Assembly: GCA_002762785.1 (NCBI GenBank)
Contig: PCXY01000004.1
Coordinates: forward strand, 124,001-188,000
Source of the DNA: Candidatus Woesearchaeota archaeon CG10_big_fil_rev_8_21_14_0_10_45_16
GTDB lineage: Archaea; Nanobdellota; Nanobdellia; Woesearchaeales; GW2011-AR9
Length of the DNA stretch: 64,000 nt
Reading direction: 5' to 3'
The stretch's first letter is position 1, and every line of letters begins with the position of its first letter. The notes under the pieces are model-generated. The model ran no database searches. It had not been told where the DNA came from and worked only from the letters and a program-made list of their open reading frames with translations. This document shows, one piece after another, positions 17,112-25,364 of the stretch. Both the position numbers and the translations under genes were made by a program.

Positions 17112-18215
17112 TTATGATTCATTTTCTATCTTCTTGACAACGACATTCTGTAGAGCATCAGATTCCAGCATCTCCTGGGCTTTCTTGTTCAGATCGTTGC
17201 TGTATAGGAAGAGCAAGGGCAGTTTCTTCATCTGGGCTTCTACGAAGGCTGCAGAAAGATCTTTCTCATCGCATCTGTTTTTCTTCTTGGCTTTGCAGAA
17301 ATAACGGGTGCGGCCGATAACTGACGGGATGTCGCCGATGAAATTGATCTCTGAATTCTTTCTGATCATCTCCATGTCACGCATGGTAATGTCCAGTTCC
17401 TTGCAGTATGCTTCGATGATCGGCAGGAACGGATCATTGACAACTTTCTTCTTGATCGTCGGAACAGGCTTCTCTTCCAGCGTATGCTGTTCATCTGCCC
17501 CTTCTTTTTTCTTTTCAGCTTTTGGCTGTTCTTTCTTCACTTCTTTTTTCGTCTCTTCTTCAATAACCTTTTCCTTCTTACTTTCTTTCTTAGGTTCTTT
17601 TTTAGGATCATCAACAACTTTCTCCTCTACAACAGCTTCTTCCACCGCTTTTTCCTTCTTCTCTTTCTTCGGCTTTTCTTTAACTTTTTCAGGAACAACT
17701 TCGGGTTCGGCCGGTGTTACCGGTTCTTCAGCCGGCGTCTCTTGAATCTCTTCTTTCTTCTCTTCCATCTCCGGCTTGAGGATGTTCTTGATCCCTTCGT
17801 TGGTCTGATCGGCTGACAGCAGATGCCATTTCCAGAACAGTTCAGTCCTATCAGGTGTGCTGACTTGTAAAGGGATAGCAAAATCTTTCAATCTTCTGAG
17901 AGCTACTTTGGAAAGCAGATCAAGGTCGCCTTCCCGTAAGACTCTTTCTTCTTTGAGCCGTTCCAGTACCATAACGTCTTTCTCGTTCATATTGCCCGCA
18001 GCGAAACGGTAGAGCTGGTCTTCCTGGCCGGGCAGGTAGTATAATGGAGAACCGCCTACTTTAAGATCAGAGATCCTAAGCTTGCGCTGGGAAGATAGAT
18101 CAGAAAGATGAGCGGAAGCGATCAGGGTTTCTTCTTTGATGACTTTCGCTATCCTCGTCGGGGTTGTCGGTCCGCTCGCTTTGATATAAAGAAGGATCTG
18201 GTCGTGGACGTGCAT
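17112..18215 (-). CDS. Winged-helix protein with charged linker and degenerate nuclease-like C-terminal domain
   Basis: 367 residues in three parts. Residues 1-75 look like a winged helix (HDQILLYIKASGPTTPTRIAKVI...LSDLSSQRKLRIS). Residues about 150-260 are a low-complexity Lys/Glu/Pro linker. The C-terminal 100 residues (INFIGDIPSVIGRTRYFCKAKKK...DLSAAFVEAQMKKLPLLFLYSN) resemble the layout of restriction-endonuclease-like PD-(D/E)XK domains, but the expected acidic residue before the lysine is not clear. It is the first gene of the FEN1 operon. Cys277-region and FCKAKKKNRC cysteines could bind metal. The role is inferred to be in DNA repair. Confidence 0.7.
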   Translation of the reverse strand: MHVHDQILLYIKASGPTTPTRIAKVIKEETLIASAHLSDLSSQRKLRISDLKVGGSPLYYLPGQEDQLYRFAAGNMNEKDVMVLERLKEERVLREGDLDLLSKVALRRLKDFAIPLQVSTPDRTELFWKWHLLSADQTNEGIKNILKPEMEEKKEEIQETPAEEPVTPAEPEVVPEKVKEKPKKEKKEKAVEEAVVEEKVVDDPKKEPKKESKKEKVIEEETKKEVKKEQPKAEKKKEGADEQHTLEEKPVPTIKKKVVNDPFLPIIEAYCKELDITMRDMEMIRKNSEINFIGDIPSVIGRTRYFCKAKKKNRCDEKDLSAAFVEAQMKKLPLLFLYSNDLNKKAQEMLESDALQNVVVKKIENES

Positions 18216-18236
18216 CTATTTATAGGTGAAACCGGC

Positions 18237-18245
18237 GTTTATATA
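18237..18245 (-). promoter_or_regulatory. TATA box of the winged-helix/FEN1/Nudix operon
   Basis: TATATAAAC on the minus strand, centred 26 bases before the ATG at 18215; a leaderless start for the four-gene operon that runs to 13320. Confidence 0.6.
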
Positions 18246-18270
18246 CTTTTTGTAACTTCCAGTATAGATA

Positions 18271-18870
18271 TTATGGACGCATCCACTTGACTTCGTAGTA
18301 GGTCACGTCGCCTTCATCATCAACGACACCCAAAAGCAGCCGTTTCTTGGTACTGTGGGCAACCCGATTCTTGGCTGAAAACTCATGCCAGGTGAAGACG
18401 CTTGCTTCGTGCACCGGGAAGACGATCCATCTGGCGTGGTCTTCCCCTGGTTTGACGCCTCGGTCATAGACTCGGAAATCGGCGCCGAACTTTAAGGCCG
18501 TCTTGATGATATAACCACGGTTGCGCATGTCCCTAAAGACGACATAGCGGATCCAGAAGTTAGGTTCGACTTTTCTTGCTCTTTTTACATAGCTTTCAAA
18601 CTTGACTTCCCTTCCTGATTGGCTCTTGACGCTTAGTCTACTGCGTTCCATCAGGTATAGGCCTTCCAGTAATGACAGCTCAACTTTGCCGTTATCGATC
18701 AGAGAACCGAATCTGGACTGGTTGTAGAACTCTCTGGCCTCGTCTGAGGACTCAGTGATGATACGTTCACCGGCGATGATGCCTTTTACTAATTTCTTCT
18801 TGGTCTTTGATTCTGAGGAAGTTTCAGTCTCTGCTGCTTTCCCAGGATCGACCTTCTTTTTCTTTGCCAT
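18271..18870 (-). CDS. endA: tRNA-splicing endonuclease
   Basis: 199 residues from the ATG at 18870. The C-terminal catalytic domain shows the expected triad: Tyr in DFRVYDRG, His in GEDHARWIVFP and Lys in AHSTKKRLLLGV. EndA cuts bulge-helix-bulge introns out of tRNA and rRNA precursors. The single-domain length fits the homomultimeric class. A TATA element TTTAAAAAG at about 18892-18900 overlaps the radC stop and supports the internal ATG over the longer frame. A likely substrate, an intron-bearing tRNA-Ser, is at 40108. Confidence 0.95.
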   Translation of the reverse strand: MAKKKKVDPGKAAETETSSESKTKKKLVKGIIAGERIITESSDEAREFYNQSRFGSLIDNGKVELSLLEGLYLMERSRLSVKSQSGREVKFESYVKRARKVEPNFWIRYVVFRDMRNRGYIIKTALKFGADFRVYDRGVKPGEDHARWIVFPVHEASVFTWHEFSAKNRVAHSTKKRLLLGVVDDEGDVTYYEVKWMRP

Positions 18871-18896
18871 GACTTCTATGTTCCCGAAGAGGCTTT

Positions 18897-19562
18897 TTAA
18901 ACGTTTTGGTGTTCCTTCCAGCTCCACCATGTATCCTTGCCGATGATGACATGGTCCAGAAGCTTGATACCGATGACGTCCCCCGCTTCTAGTAATGCTT
19001 CCGTCACCTGCAGGTCTTCTTCCGAAGGCTGTGGATCGCCGGAAGGATGGTTATGCAGGACGATCACCGCATGAGCCAGGTTCTTGATGGCTCCATGAAA
19101 CACTTCCCGGGAATGGACTAGTGAGGAGTTTAAGGTTCCTATGGTGATGATCTGTTCTGAGATTACGTTAAATTTAGTATCCAGATAGACTGCTACGAAC
19201 TGTTCCTTCTTGAGATGACTGAGTTTAGGCAGATAGATGTTGGCGATGTCTTCGGCTTTCCGTATCTTTATGGACTCGTTTTTCAACGGTATCCTTCTGT
19301 ACAGTTCGAACAAAGAGACGATCTGGCAGGCTTTGGCTGTGCCGATACCGTGCTGTTCCTGCAGTTCTTGGAGCGAACAGCTGCTCATTTTTTCAAGTCC
19401 ATATTTACCTAATAGTCGTTGAGCCATCTCCAGGACATTTTCCTTTTGTGTACCAGATTTGAGGATGATGGCTAATAGTTCTGCTGTGGAGAGCGACTGC
19501 GGCCCTTCTTTCTGCAATCGTTCTCTGGGCCGGTTCTCCGGCGAGAAATCAGTGAGTTTCAT
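18897..19562 (-). CDS. radC: RadC-family JAB/MPN metalloprotein
   Basis: 221 residues from the ATG at 19562 (MKLTDFSPENRPRERL), chosen because a TATA box lies 26 bases upstream. The N-terminal region has a helix-hairpin-helix (QHGIGTAKACQIV); the C-terminal JAB domain has the zinc motif HNHPSGDPQPSEED with Ser and Asp spacing intact. RadC-type proteins are mostly bacterial, and their biochemical role is still unclear despite the name. The gene looks intact and conserved end to end. Confidence 0.92.
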   Translation of the reverse strand: MKLTDFSPENRPRERLQKEGPQSLSTAELLAIILKSGTQKENVLEMAQRLLGKYGLEKMSSCSLQELQEQHGIGTAKACQIVSLFELYRRIPLKNESIKIRKAEDIANIYLPKLSHLKKEQFVAVYLDTKFNVISEQIITIGTLNSSLVHSREVFHGAIKNLAHAVIVLHNHPSGDPQPSEEDLQVTEALLEAGDVIGIKLLDHVIIGKDTWWSWKEHQNV

Positions 19563-19581
19563 GGTTGATGAGAAAGAAGAT

Positions 19582-19594
19582 AGTTTATATAATT
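19582..19594 (-). promoter_or_regulatory. TATA box of radC
   Basis: AATTATATAAACT on the minus strand, centred 26 bases before the ATG at 19562. It overlaps the end region of the preceding gene (19630-21210) only slightly, so radC has its own promoter. Confidence 0.55.
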
Positions 19595-19629
19595 GTTTTT
19601 CTGTCTGAATGATTACGTAATTATAAATT

Positions 19630-21210
19630 TTAAACCAGAAGTTCATACGTTTTTACTCTTGCTTCATCTCCAATCTGTCGAGCAAATGAGAGCGCTCTTT
19701 CTAGGTCATATTTTTCAAGGCTCCTAAATTCTCCTTCAATAACTTTCTGCTTCCATTCTTGGGGAATGAATGGTTGTCTTACAAATTCGATAGGATTTCT
19801 CCGATACGTTCCTTGTTTTATTCTTTCTAACTGATTGAATGTATCTTCACTTGTAAGTTCAGTTAAACTTTCTCTTGAAACCGTGAACCCTGCTTCTTGA
19901 GCCACTTGTTCTGCGCCTTCAAGATTTCCTTCGTACACATATTTACCAGCAGCTTCTAGGAACCAAGACCAGGAATCAAGAACAAAACTTCTATCTTCTC
20001 CATCTAAATGCATCTCTCTAGCTACAATATTCCTAGATTGTGATAATGTTCTGGCGATTGGAACTCTTTTACTGTTGTAATCATCGGTCTTAAATCTCTT
20101 TGGTCTCTCTCCTACATAGAACTTGGAGATCTCAACGTGGTCCTCTAATTTTTTCGCAAGTTCAAAAGCCCGATCGTATTCAGGTACATGGGGCTCACGA
20201 GAACCCCAATTACGACGGTTCCAGGGGAAGCTAGGTCTTGGATTCTCTTTTGAAAAGATTTCTACCAGAAAATTATATCTTTCTCGGTTGGTTCCGAACT
20301 GGTATAAAAATGATTCAGCTTCTCTAAACCGTTTAGATTTAGCATATGCCTGTGTGATTCCTGTTCTTGCGTCTGCTTTCACTTCTTTAGGAAGATCTGT
20401 TTTTAAGAGTTTTTTAGCTTCATCAACAAATTTTTCTTGAACATCTTTATATCTGGAAAAAATGTTGCTATAGTAAGCTGTAAGAAGCAGAGCTTGTTCT
20501 TCTCTCCCCATTTTCTTCAAAACTCTTAGAGCGGTATGTGCGGAAGGAAGGGTTTTATTGAGTTCTCTTTTATATTCAAGTTCTACAAACTCAAATTCGC
20601 TAGAAGCAATCCAGATATCGTCACCCCTATATATTGGACCTTTTCCAGTCTCAATAAGCTTATCCATCTCAGTTTCAAGAGTTTGTATAGTAGGTCTATG
20701 TTCATCGATGATGAGAGAATTTTGTAAGAGCACTTGTCCATATTGTTCATGAGCAGCCTGAGGATTATTCACTAAAGTAAAAATATCGCCGGCAATCTCT
20801 CTATTTAACTCTTCTATGGCTTTGGTTGCTAAAGACTCCACCTGTTCTTTTTCCTGAGCTAACTGGACGAGTTTCTCTAGATCAGGGGGGTACCGAGTGG
20901 TATTTAAGAATAGACGAAAAGCTTCAAGAGTTCCTTCACTGCGCATAGCAACTTCGAAAGCATCCTCATAGTTATGGTTTAATTCATAAATCTGGATGGC
21001 CACATCTGGCTTACCCCTCATTTCAGCAATCTGAGCAGCGACTCTAAGTTCTGGACGATTAGGTCTATTGTAAAAATTAAAAGCTTCATCAATTAGATCC
21101 TCTGATAAGTCATGATTAGGGTTCCGTTGCATCTGATTGTAGACTGCTTTGGACCTGGCTTCTATTGTAGAAAGGCTCTGTATGGCTCGCTCTAATTCGG
21201 TAGGCATCAT
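19630..21210 (-). CDS. Hypothetical alpha-helical repeat protein
   Basis: 526 residues, almost entirely helical by composition, with TPR/COPI-like blocks: PDVAIQIYELNHNYEDAFEVA, AKSKRFREAESFLYQFG and NLEGAEQVAQEAGF. No signal peptide, membrane helix or catalytic motif is visible. Such repeat proteins usually act as protein-binding scaffolds. Two ATG codons open the frame. Base composition is more AT-rich than the FEN1 region, as are the next three genes, which may indicate a younger or transferred segment. Family not recognised. Confidence 0.75.
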   Translation of the reverse strand: MMPTELERAIQSLSTIEARSKAVYNQMQRNPNHDLSEDLIDEAFNFYNRPNRPELRVAAQIAEMRGKPDVAIQIYELNHNYEDAFEVAMRSEGTLEAFRLFLNTTRYPPDLEKLVQLAQEKEQVESLATKAIEELNREIAGDIFTLVNNPQAAHEQYGQVLLQNSLIIDEHRPTIQTLETEMDKLIETGKGPIYRGDDIWIASSEFEFVELEYKRELNKTLPSAHTALRVLKKMGREEQALLLTAYYSNIFSRYKDVQEKFVDEAKKLLKTDLPKEVKADARTGITQAYAKSKRFREAESFLYQFGTNRERYNFLVEIFSKENPRPSFPWNRRNWGSREPHVPEYDRAFELAKKLEDHVEISKFYVGERPKRFKTDDYNSKRVPIARTLSQSRNIVAREMHLDGEDRSFVLDSWSWFLEAAGKYVYEGNLEGAEQVAQEAGFTVSRESLTELTSEDTFNQLERIKQGTYRRNPIEFVRQPFIPQEWKQKVIEGEFRSLEKYDLERALSFARQIGDEARVKTYELLV

Positions 21211-21309
21211 AGCCCCTGATTTTAGACATTATTTAATTATTTCTATGCTTGAAAGATGATATTCTCTTCCACCTAAATTAATTTAAAGCTCCATCTTATC
21301 AATCCCATT

Positions 21310-21792
21310 ATGGTCAAAATTTTAGCAACTCCAGATTATGTCCAGATAGGAGAACATCAGATTTTGGTTCCGATCAAATCCTGTACTGTTGGAAAGTATG
21401 AAACCTCTTTTTATGAAAAAGCAGGAATACTCGCGAGAGAAAGAGGTATAGAATTTGACTATGTTTTTTCTAATGGACCAAATCACTTCTTTGCGAGAAA
21501 TGGTCTTAGCGCAGATAGTATTTTAATAAAATGTCCTCGAGTCACTACTTCCGAAGTCGAAACAGTCCCTTCAATCTATTCTAAACATGTAAATATAATC
21601 CCAGAACAGCGAGATAATCAGGGAACCGCAGTAATGAAAAATCTGGAAGAAGAACTAAATGCTCTTGATCTAGAAGCTTTAGATGCGGTGGTTCAACATG
21701 AATCGATGGGTCCCCGTCACAGCAACATTTTCTACCCAGTAAGTGTTCTCGTCAAGGTTTCAGATGATTACGATATCACCATCAGATTTTAA
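21310..21792 (+). CDS. Hypothetical protein
   Basis: 160 residues, soluble, mixed alpha/beta. A beta-rich start (MVKILATPDYVQIGEHQILVP) is followed by a helix (YEKAGILARERGIEFDYVF) and a C-terminal VLVKVSDDYDITIRF strand. I do not recognise a family or catalytic motif. It is a single gene with a divergent neighbour upstream (19630-21210) and a convergent one downstream. The intervening 99 bases are AT-rich and probably carry promoters for both directions. Confidence 0.65.
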   Translation: MVKILATPDYVQIGEHQILVPIKSCTVGKYETSFYEKAGILARERGIEFDYVFSNGPNHFFARNGLSADSILIKCPRVTTSEVETVPSIYSKHVNIIPEQRDNQGTAVMKNLEEELNALDLEALDAVVQHESMGPRHSNIFYPVSVLVKVSDDYDITIRF

Positions 21793-21804
21793 CAAGTATA
21801 GAAG

Positions 21805-21990
21805 TTATATCAACCCTCTTCCTTTGAGATATTTCCTTGCTTCGGTCTTGAAATCACCTTTGAACATTCTTTTAAATAATGAAGAACTACCTCGTAACTG
21901 AGACTCAATCAGTATTTTTTGCTGGGCAAACAATCTATTATCATCTCTCATCTTCTCTGCATATAATTTTACATAATCAATGTTGTTCAT
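21805..21990 (-). CDS. Small helical partner of the nucleotidyltransferase
   Basis: 61 residues, charged and helical (DYVKLYAEKMRDDNRLFAQQKILIESQ...FKTEARKYLKGRGLI). Its ATG overlaps the stop of the nucleotidyltransferase gene as ATGA, so the two are translationally coupled and probably act together. The size and arrangement resemble toxin-antitoxin or regulator-enzyme pairs, but no known antitoxin motif is visible. Confidence 0.7.
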   Translation of the reverse strand: MNNIDYVKLYAEKMRDDNRLFAQQKILIESQLRGSSSLFKRMFKGDFKTEARKYLKGRGLI

Positions 21991-22580
21991 TGTAATTCCA
22001 ACCTTACTATTGGCTCGTATTCTTTAAACTTTTCTTCTTTTAAGATATCCGAAAAGAAAGTCCTGAGGTGTCTGGCATCAGCTAGATCCTTTTCTCCCCC
22101 AAGAACCAGTTCTTTATATAAAATTTCAAACTCAATAGGGGGTATCTTAAACTCAAAATCCTGAACTTTGATCTTTTGGGGGTGATGTAACTCAAAAGAT
22201 TTCGTCTTCTTTGTATTGTCAATAGAGATAAATTCCATGTTAGGAAAGACTTGGCCTACTTTAGCGAACCGGATATTAAGCATATCTTGGACATAAGCAT
22301 ATGTTGTTTCAGCAGTATCTCCTTGATAACACCAGAATCCATTGTTCTTTAGATCATTAAACAAGTTGGCAAATCTGGTTTCATCCATCTTCGGCACAAG
22401 AATGTCCACATCTTCAGTACCTCTTGTCCGGCCAGTAGAGATGCTTACAAAGCCACTGACGATCAGATAATCAGAATGTTTTTCTAACACTTTCAGAAAG
22501 TCTTTTACAAATAGGTCTAGTTCAGTAATATCTCTATTTACGATGATTACTCCTTCTTTAAGATGGTAGCCTTTCGACAT
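21987..22580 (-). CDS. Nucleotidyltransferase-fold protein (AbiEii/MNT-like)
   Basis: 197 residues from the ATG at 22580; a TTG one codon upstream is less likely. The signature SGFVSISTGRTRGTEDVDILVP has the order of the minimal nucleotidyltransferase fold: a GG/GS-like turn followed by a DxD metal site (EDVDI). The C-terminal part carries a KDLADARHLRTFF segment seen in related proteins. Members transfer nucleotides to proteins or RNA, often as toxins or antibiotic-modifying enzymes. The coupled 61-residue gene is the likely partner. Confidence 0.75.
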   Translation of the reverse strand: MSKGYHLKEGVIIVNRDITELDLFVKDFLKVLEKHSDYLIVSGFVSISTGRTRGTEDVDILVPKMDETRFANLFNDLKNNGFWCYQGDTAETTYAYVQDMLNIRFAKVGQVFPNMEFISIDNTKKTKSFELHHPQKIKVQDFEFKIPPIEFEILYKELVLGGEKDLADARHLRTFFSDILKEEKFKEYEPIVRLELQ

Positions 22581-22611
22581 CAATACTTAGGAGCAATCAT
22601 GATATTTAAAT

Positions 22612-23247
22612 CTACCTTTGCGTTTTAGCCGTTCCAACAGCCTTCCTTAACTCTTTCATCGCTTTCTTGGGATCGTCAGATCTAGAGACAAAACTGCCGG
22701 AAACGATATCATCAGCGCCAGCTTTGACGGCATCTTTCACAGTTTCTGGATTCATGTGCCCGTCAACAATAACCTTCACTTTAGGATTGATCTTCTTGAT
22801 CTGTCTGATCTTCCGCAGCGGTGCTTTAAGATATTTTGCTCCATAGAAGCCGGGATGTACGGTCAAGACCAAAACGTAATCCACCAAGGTGAGATATTTT
22901 TTTACAGATACTACACTTGTTTCCGGTTTTAAAGCAATTCCTACTCTTTTTTTTTCTTTCCTCAACAAAGAAATCACTTTACTGATATCGCCAACCTCAG
23001 GATGGATGATAACCAGATCAACTTTCCTCCCCTGCTTCTCTACCCATTCCAACGGTTTCTCAACCATCAGGTGGGCGTTATACCTAAAAGAAGAAGATAA
23101 CTTGAAAGGAAACCATAAAGATTTATTTGGAACAAACCTGCCGTCAGCCACATCTAAGTGTAATACTTCAGCTGTGCCTTTTAACTTAGAGAACAATAGG
23201 TCTATCTCCTTCTGCGACTTGCCCATGACGGAAGGGTAGATGTTCAT
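22612..23247 (-). CDS. rpe: Ribulose-phosphate 3-epimerase
   Basis: 211 residues, TIM barrel. Family motifs are clear: LHLDVADGRFVPN, YNAHLMVEKP, VLTVHPGFYG and KVIVDGHMNPE, with the metal-binding His and Asp residues in place. It interconverts ribulose 5-phosphate and xylulose 5-phosphate. The ATG overlaps the rpiB stop (ATGA), so both pentose-phosphate isomerising enzymes are made together. It is the last gene of a four-gene operon starting at 24417. Confidence 0.93.
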   Translation of the reverse strand: MNIYPSVMGKSQKEIDLLFSKLKGTAEVLHLDVADGRFVPNKSLWFPFKLSSSFRYNAHLMVEKPLEWVEKQGRKVDLVIIHPEVGDISKVISLLRKEKKRVGIALKPETSVVSVKKYLTLVDYVLVLTVHPGFYGAKYLKAPLRKIRQIKKINPKVKVIVDGHMNPETVKDAVKAGADDIVSGSFVSRSDDPKKAMKELRKAVGTAKTQR

Positions 23248-23708
23248 CGTTCTAATCTCTTGATCTTATTGATCCTGCGCACGTGCCTCACAGCTCCTGA
23301 AAACGGCGTATTCAAGAATGTTAAGATCATCGTCTTAGCTTTTGGTAATGACAACGCCGGTTGTCTTACCCGTGATTCTCCACCAGCTAAGCAGAGGATG
23401 TTGGCATCTTCATGCCTGCGTGAAAACTCTGCCTGAATCACGCCGTAAGGATTGACAGCACGTATTCCTTTGATCTTGTTGGCAGCGATACACACGCCTT
23501 CAGCCGAACCGCAGAGAAGGATGCCTTTACTCTTACTTTTCACAACCTTCTTGGCTACTATTGCAGCATAGTCGGGGTAATCATCGTTCTTATCATATTT
23601 CAGATCGCCGCAATCCTCAAATGGAACCCTCTCCGCTTCCAGCCATCTCTTAAGCTTCTCTTTCAGGTGGAATCCGGCGTGGTCGGCACCTAGATAGATC
23701 TTTTTCAT
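23244..23708 (-). CDS. rpiB: Ribose-5-phosphate isomerase B
   Basis: 154 residues. YLGADHAGFHLKEKLK, YPDYA, LLCGSAEGVCIAANKIKGIRAV and FLNTPFSGAVRHVRRINKI are RpiB/LacAB signatures. It interconverts ribose 5-phosphate and ribulose 5-phosphate, feeding rpe. A stretch SRVRQPALSLPK between the LAGGE strand and the C-terminal helix is about seven residues longer than usual and is encoded by a near-perfect palindrome. Most archaea use RpiA, so RpiB here suggests bacterial ancestry. Confidence 0.92.
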   Translation of the reverse strand: MKKIYLGADHAGFHLKEKLKRWLEAERVPFEDCGDLKYDKNDDYPDYAAIVAKKVVKSKSKGILLCGSAEGVCIAANKIKGIRAVNPYGVIQAEFSRRHEDANILCLAGGESRVRQPALSLPKAKTMILTFLNTPFSGAVRHVRRINKIKRLER

Positions 23709-24059
23709 CTATTTCCTCGCAAAGACGATGATCACATATGTCACTATCAGGATCAAAGCATGGACAACAGCAGAGACGACACTCTTCGACACCAGATAAT
23801 CGGCTTGTACCAGTAATGCCCCGAACAAAGCTGACGAGTAGATCGGTAGGAAAGCTAGCCAGGCCGGTAATCTTGACCAGTCCTTGCTCCAGGGAAGCAG
23901 GAATAGGATGACTAAAGCTGTCGCTCCGATCAAAGTAGCTCGGATAGGATTAACCTCGGGGTAGATGAACACAAAAATGTAGTCGATCACCAGCTGCAGG
24001 ATCAGCAGCATCACAATAACTTTGCTATGGAATAGCAGTTTCGTATTAACATTGGTCAT
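23709..24059 (-). CDS. Hypothetical four-helix membrane protein
   Basis: 116 residues from the ATG at 24059, nine bases after GGAGGTG; a GTG at 24071 sits too close to that site. About four membrane helices (VIVMLLILQLVIDYIFVFIY, ATLIGATALVILFLL, LAFLPIYSSALFGALLV, VSAVVHALILIVTYVIIVF). It lies between another small membrane protein and rpiB in one operon. No family is recognised. Confidence 0.7.
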   Translation of the reverse strand: MTNVNTKLLFHSKVIVMLLILQLVIDYIFVFIYPEVNPIRATLIGATALVILFLLPWSKDWSRLPAWLAFLPIYSSALFGALLVQADYLVSKSVVSAVVHALILIVTYVIIVFARK

Positions 24060-24417
24060 GGTAATATACACCTCCAGTTATTATCAATAATAACAATGAA
24101 AAGATCCCTGCGCCCCACCAGGAGATGGGTGAGAGGTAGGATAAGTCTGAACCGTCAGTAAGTATCAGGAAAAATAGTTCGTCTGCTACCAGAGCTGATC
24201 CGATACCAGTAAGACTTAGGGTCAGCGCATTAAATCTGCCGAAGATCAGAAAAGGTATCGTGCCGAGCATCAGCACAGCTCCGATGAACAGATGATGGAT
24301 GTTATATCCGCCTACGTTCAGGTTGGTGAACGGTGACAGCGACAGGAATAAGCGGAAACCGATCAGCACCGTAAAGAACGACCCCCAAAAATACCACAAC
24401 CTCTTTTTAACATCCAT
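24046..24417 (-). CDS. Hypothetical membrane protein
   Basis: 123 residues with about four membrane helices; an NIHHLFIGAVLMLGTIPFLIF segment with paired histidines and an acidic site (VADELFFL) may be functional. It is the first gene of the operon with the 116-residue membrane protein, rpiB and rpe. The end overlaps the next gene by 14 bases. I cannot name a family. Confidence 0.7.
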   Translation of the reverse strand: MDVKKRLWYFWGSFFTVLIGFRLFLSLSPFTNLNVGGYNIHHLFIGAVLMLGTIPFLIFGRFNALTLSLTGIGSALVADELFFLILTDGSDLSYLSPISWWGAGIFSLLLLIITGGVYYHDQC

Positions 24418-24449
24418 ATCCTGGATAAAAGAAAATAGGTATTTAAAGA

Positions 24450-25364
24450 TTATGCCTTCCCTTTGCTTCCGAATAACCTGATCCTGTCCTCTGCTACTTT
24501 CTGGATAGCCTCACGGGCAGGTCCCAGGATATGACGGGGATCAAAATCTTTCGGCTTTTTCATGACAACCTTTCGTACAGCAGCGTCAAATGCCAAGCGT
24601 AAGTCGGTATCTGTATTGATCTTGTTGATGCCGTTCTTGATAGCCATCTTTATCTGCGTGTCGGGAATTCCCTGGACGCCCTTAAGGTTGGCGCCATACT
24701 TTTCCGCTTCTCTTACGACTGAGAGGGGAACTTCGGAAGCTCCATGCAGCACTAAAGGCATCTTTACCTTTTGCTTGATCTCTTTAAGGATATCCTGTCG
24801 TAACGCTACTTTCCCGGCAAACTTATACGCTCCATGCGACGTGCCGATGGCTACGGCCAGAAAATCACAGCCGGTCCGTTCCACAAACTCTTTGGCTTTT
24901 ATTGGATCGGTGTAGATGATCTTTCTGGATCTGATGTCATCTTCTGCCCCGCCGATAGTTCCCAGTTCTGCTTCCACGGAAATGCCCTTGCGGTGAGCCC
25001 AGGAGACAACTTTCTTCGTTACTATAACATTTTTCTCAAACGGCAGGTGCGAACCGTCAAACATGACTGAAGAGTAGCCGATCTTGATCGCTTCTTTTAT
25101 CGTCTTGAGATCCCTTCCGTGATCTAGATGGAGAGCTATCGGAATCTTTGTCAATCTTGTTGCAGTCTCTACCAACGAATACAGGAAATTCATCCCAGCG
25201 TAGCTGATCGATCCTTCTGAAGTAGCCAGGATCAACGGTGACTTGAGGTTGACTCCTGCCTGCACCACACCTTGCAGGATCTCCATGTTATTGATGTTGA
25301 AGTGAGGGACAGCATATCGTTTACGATGAGCTTTTAGTAAGATATCTTTCGTTGATGCTAACAT
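24450..25364 (-). CDS. fba: Class II fructose-bisphosphate aldolase
   Basis: 304 residues. Zinc and substrate sites of class II aldolases are present: YAVPHFNINNME, ALHLDHGRD, EAELGTIGG, AIGTSHGAYKF, VLHGASEVP and KINTDTDLR. It splits fructose 1,6-bisphosphate (or a tagatose analogue) into two trioses. Archaea commonly use class I enzymes, so the class II type points to bacterial-like central metabolism. Its ATG overlaps the stop of the preceding membrane protein by one base (TAATG). Confidence 0.93.
   Translation of the reverse strand: MLASTKDILLKAHRKRYAVPHFNINNMEILQGVVQAGVNLKSPLILATSEGSISYAGMNFLYSLVETATRLTKIPIALHLDHGRDLKTIKEAIKIGYSSVMFDGSHLPFEKNVIVTKKVVSWAHRKGISVEAELGTIGGAEDDIRSRKIIYTDPIKAKEFVERTGCDFLAVAIGTSHGAYKFAGKVALRQDILKEIKQKVKMPLVLHGASEVPLSVVREAEKYGANLKGVQGIPDTQIKMAIKNGINKINTDTDLRLAFDAAVRKVVMKKPKDFDPRHILGPAREAIQKVAEDRIRLFGSKGKA

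Noticed and set aside
17308-17816. Plus-strand open frames rich in Phe and Ser
   Set aside because: They are the antisense of the Lys/Glu-rich linker in the winged-helix gene and have no start signals.
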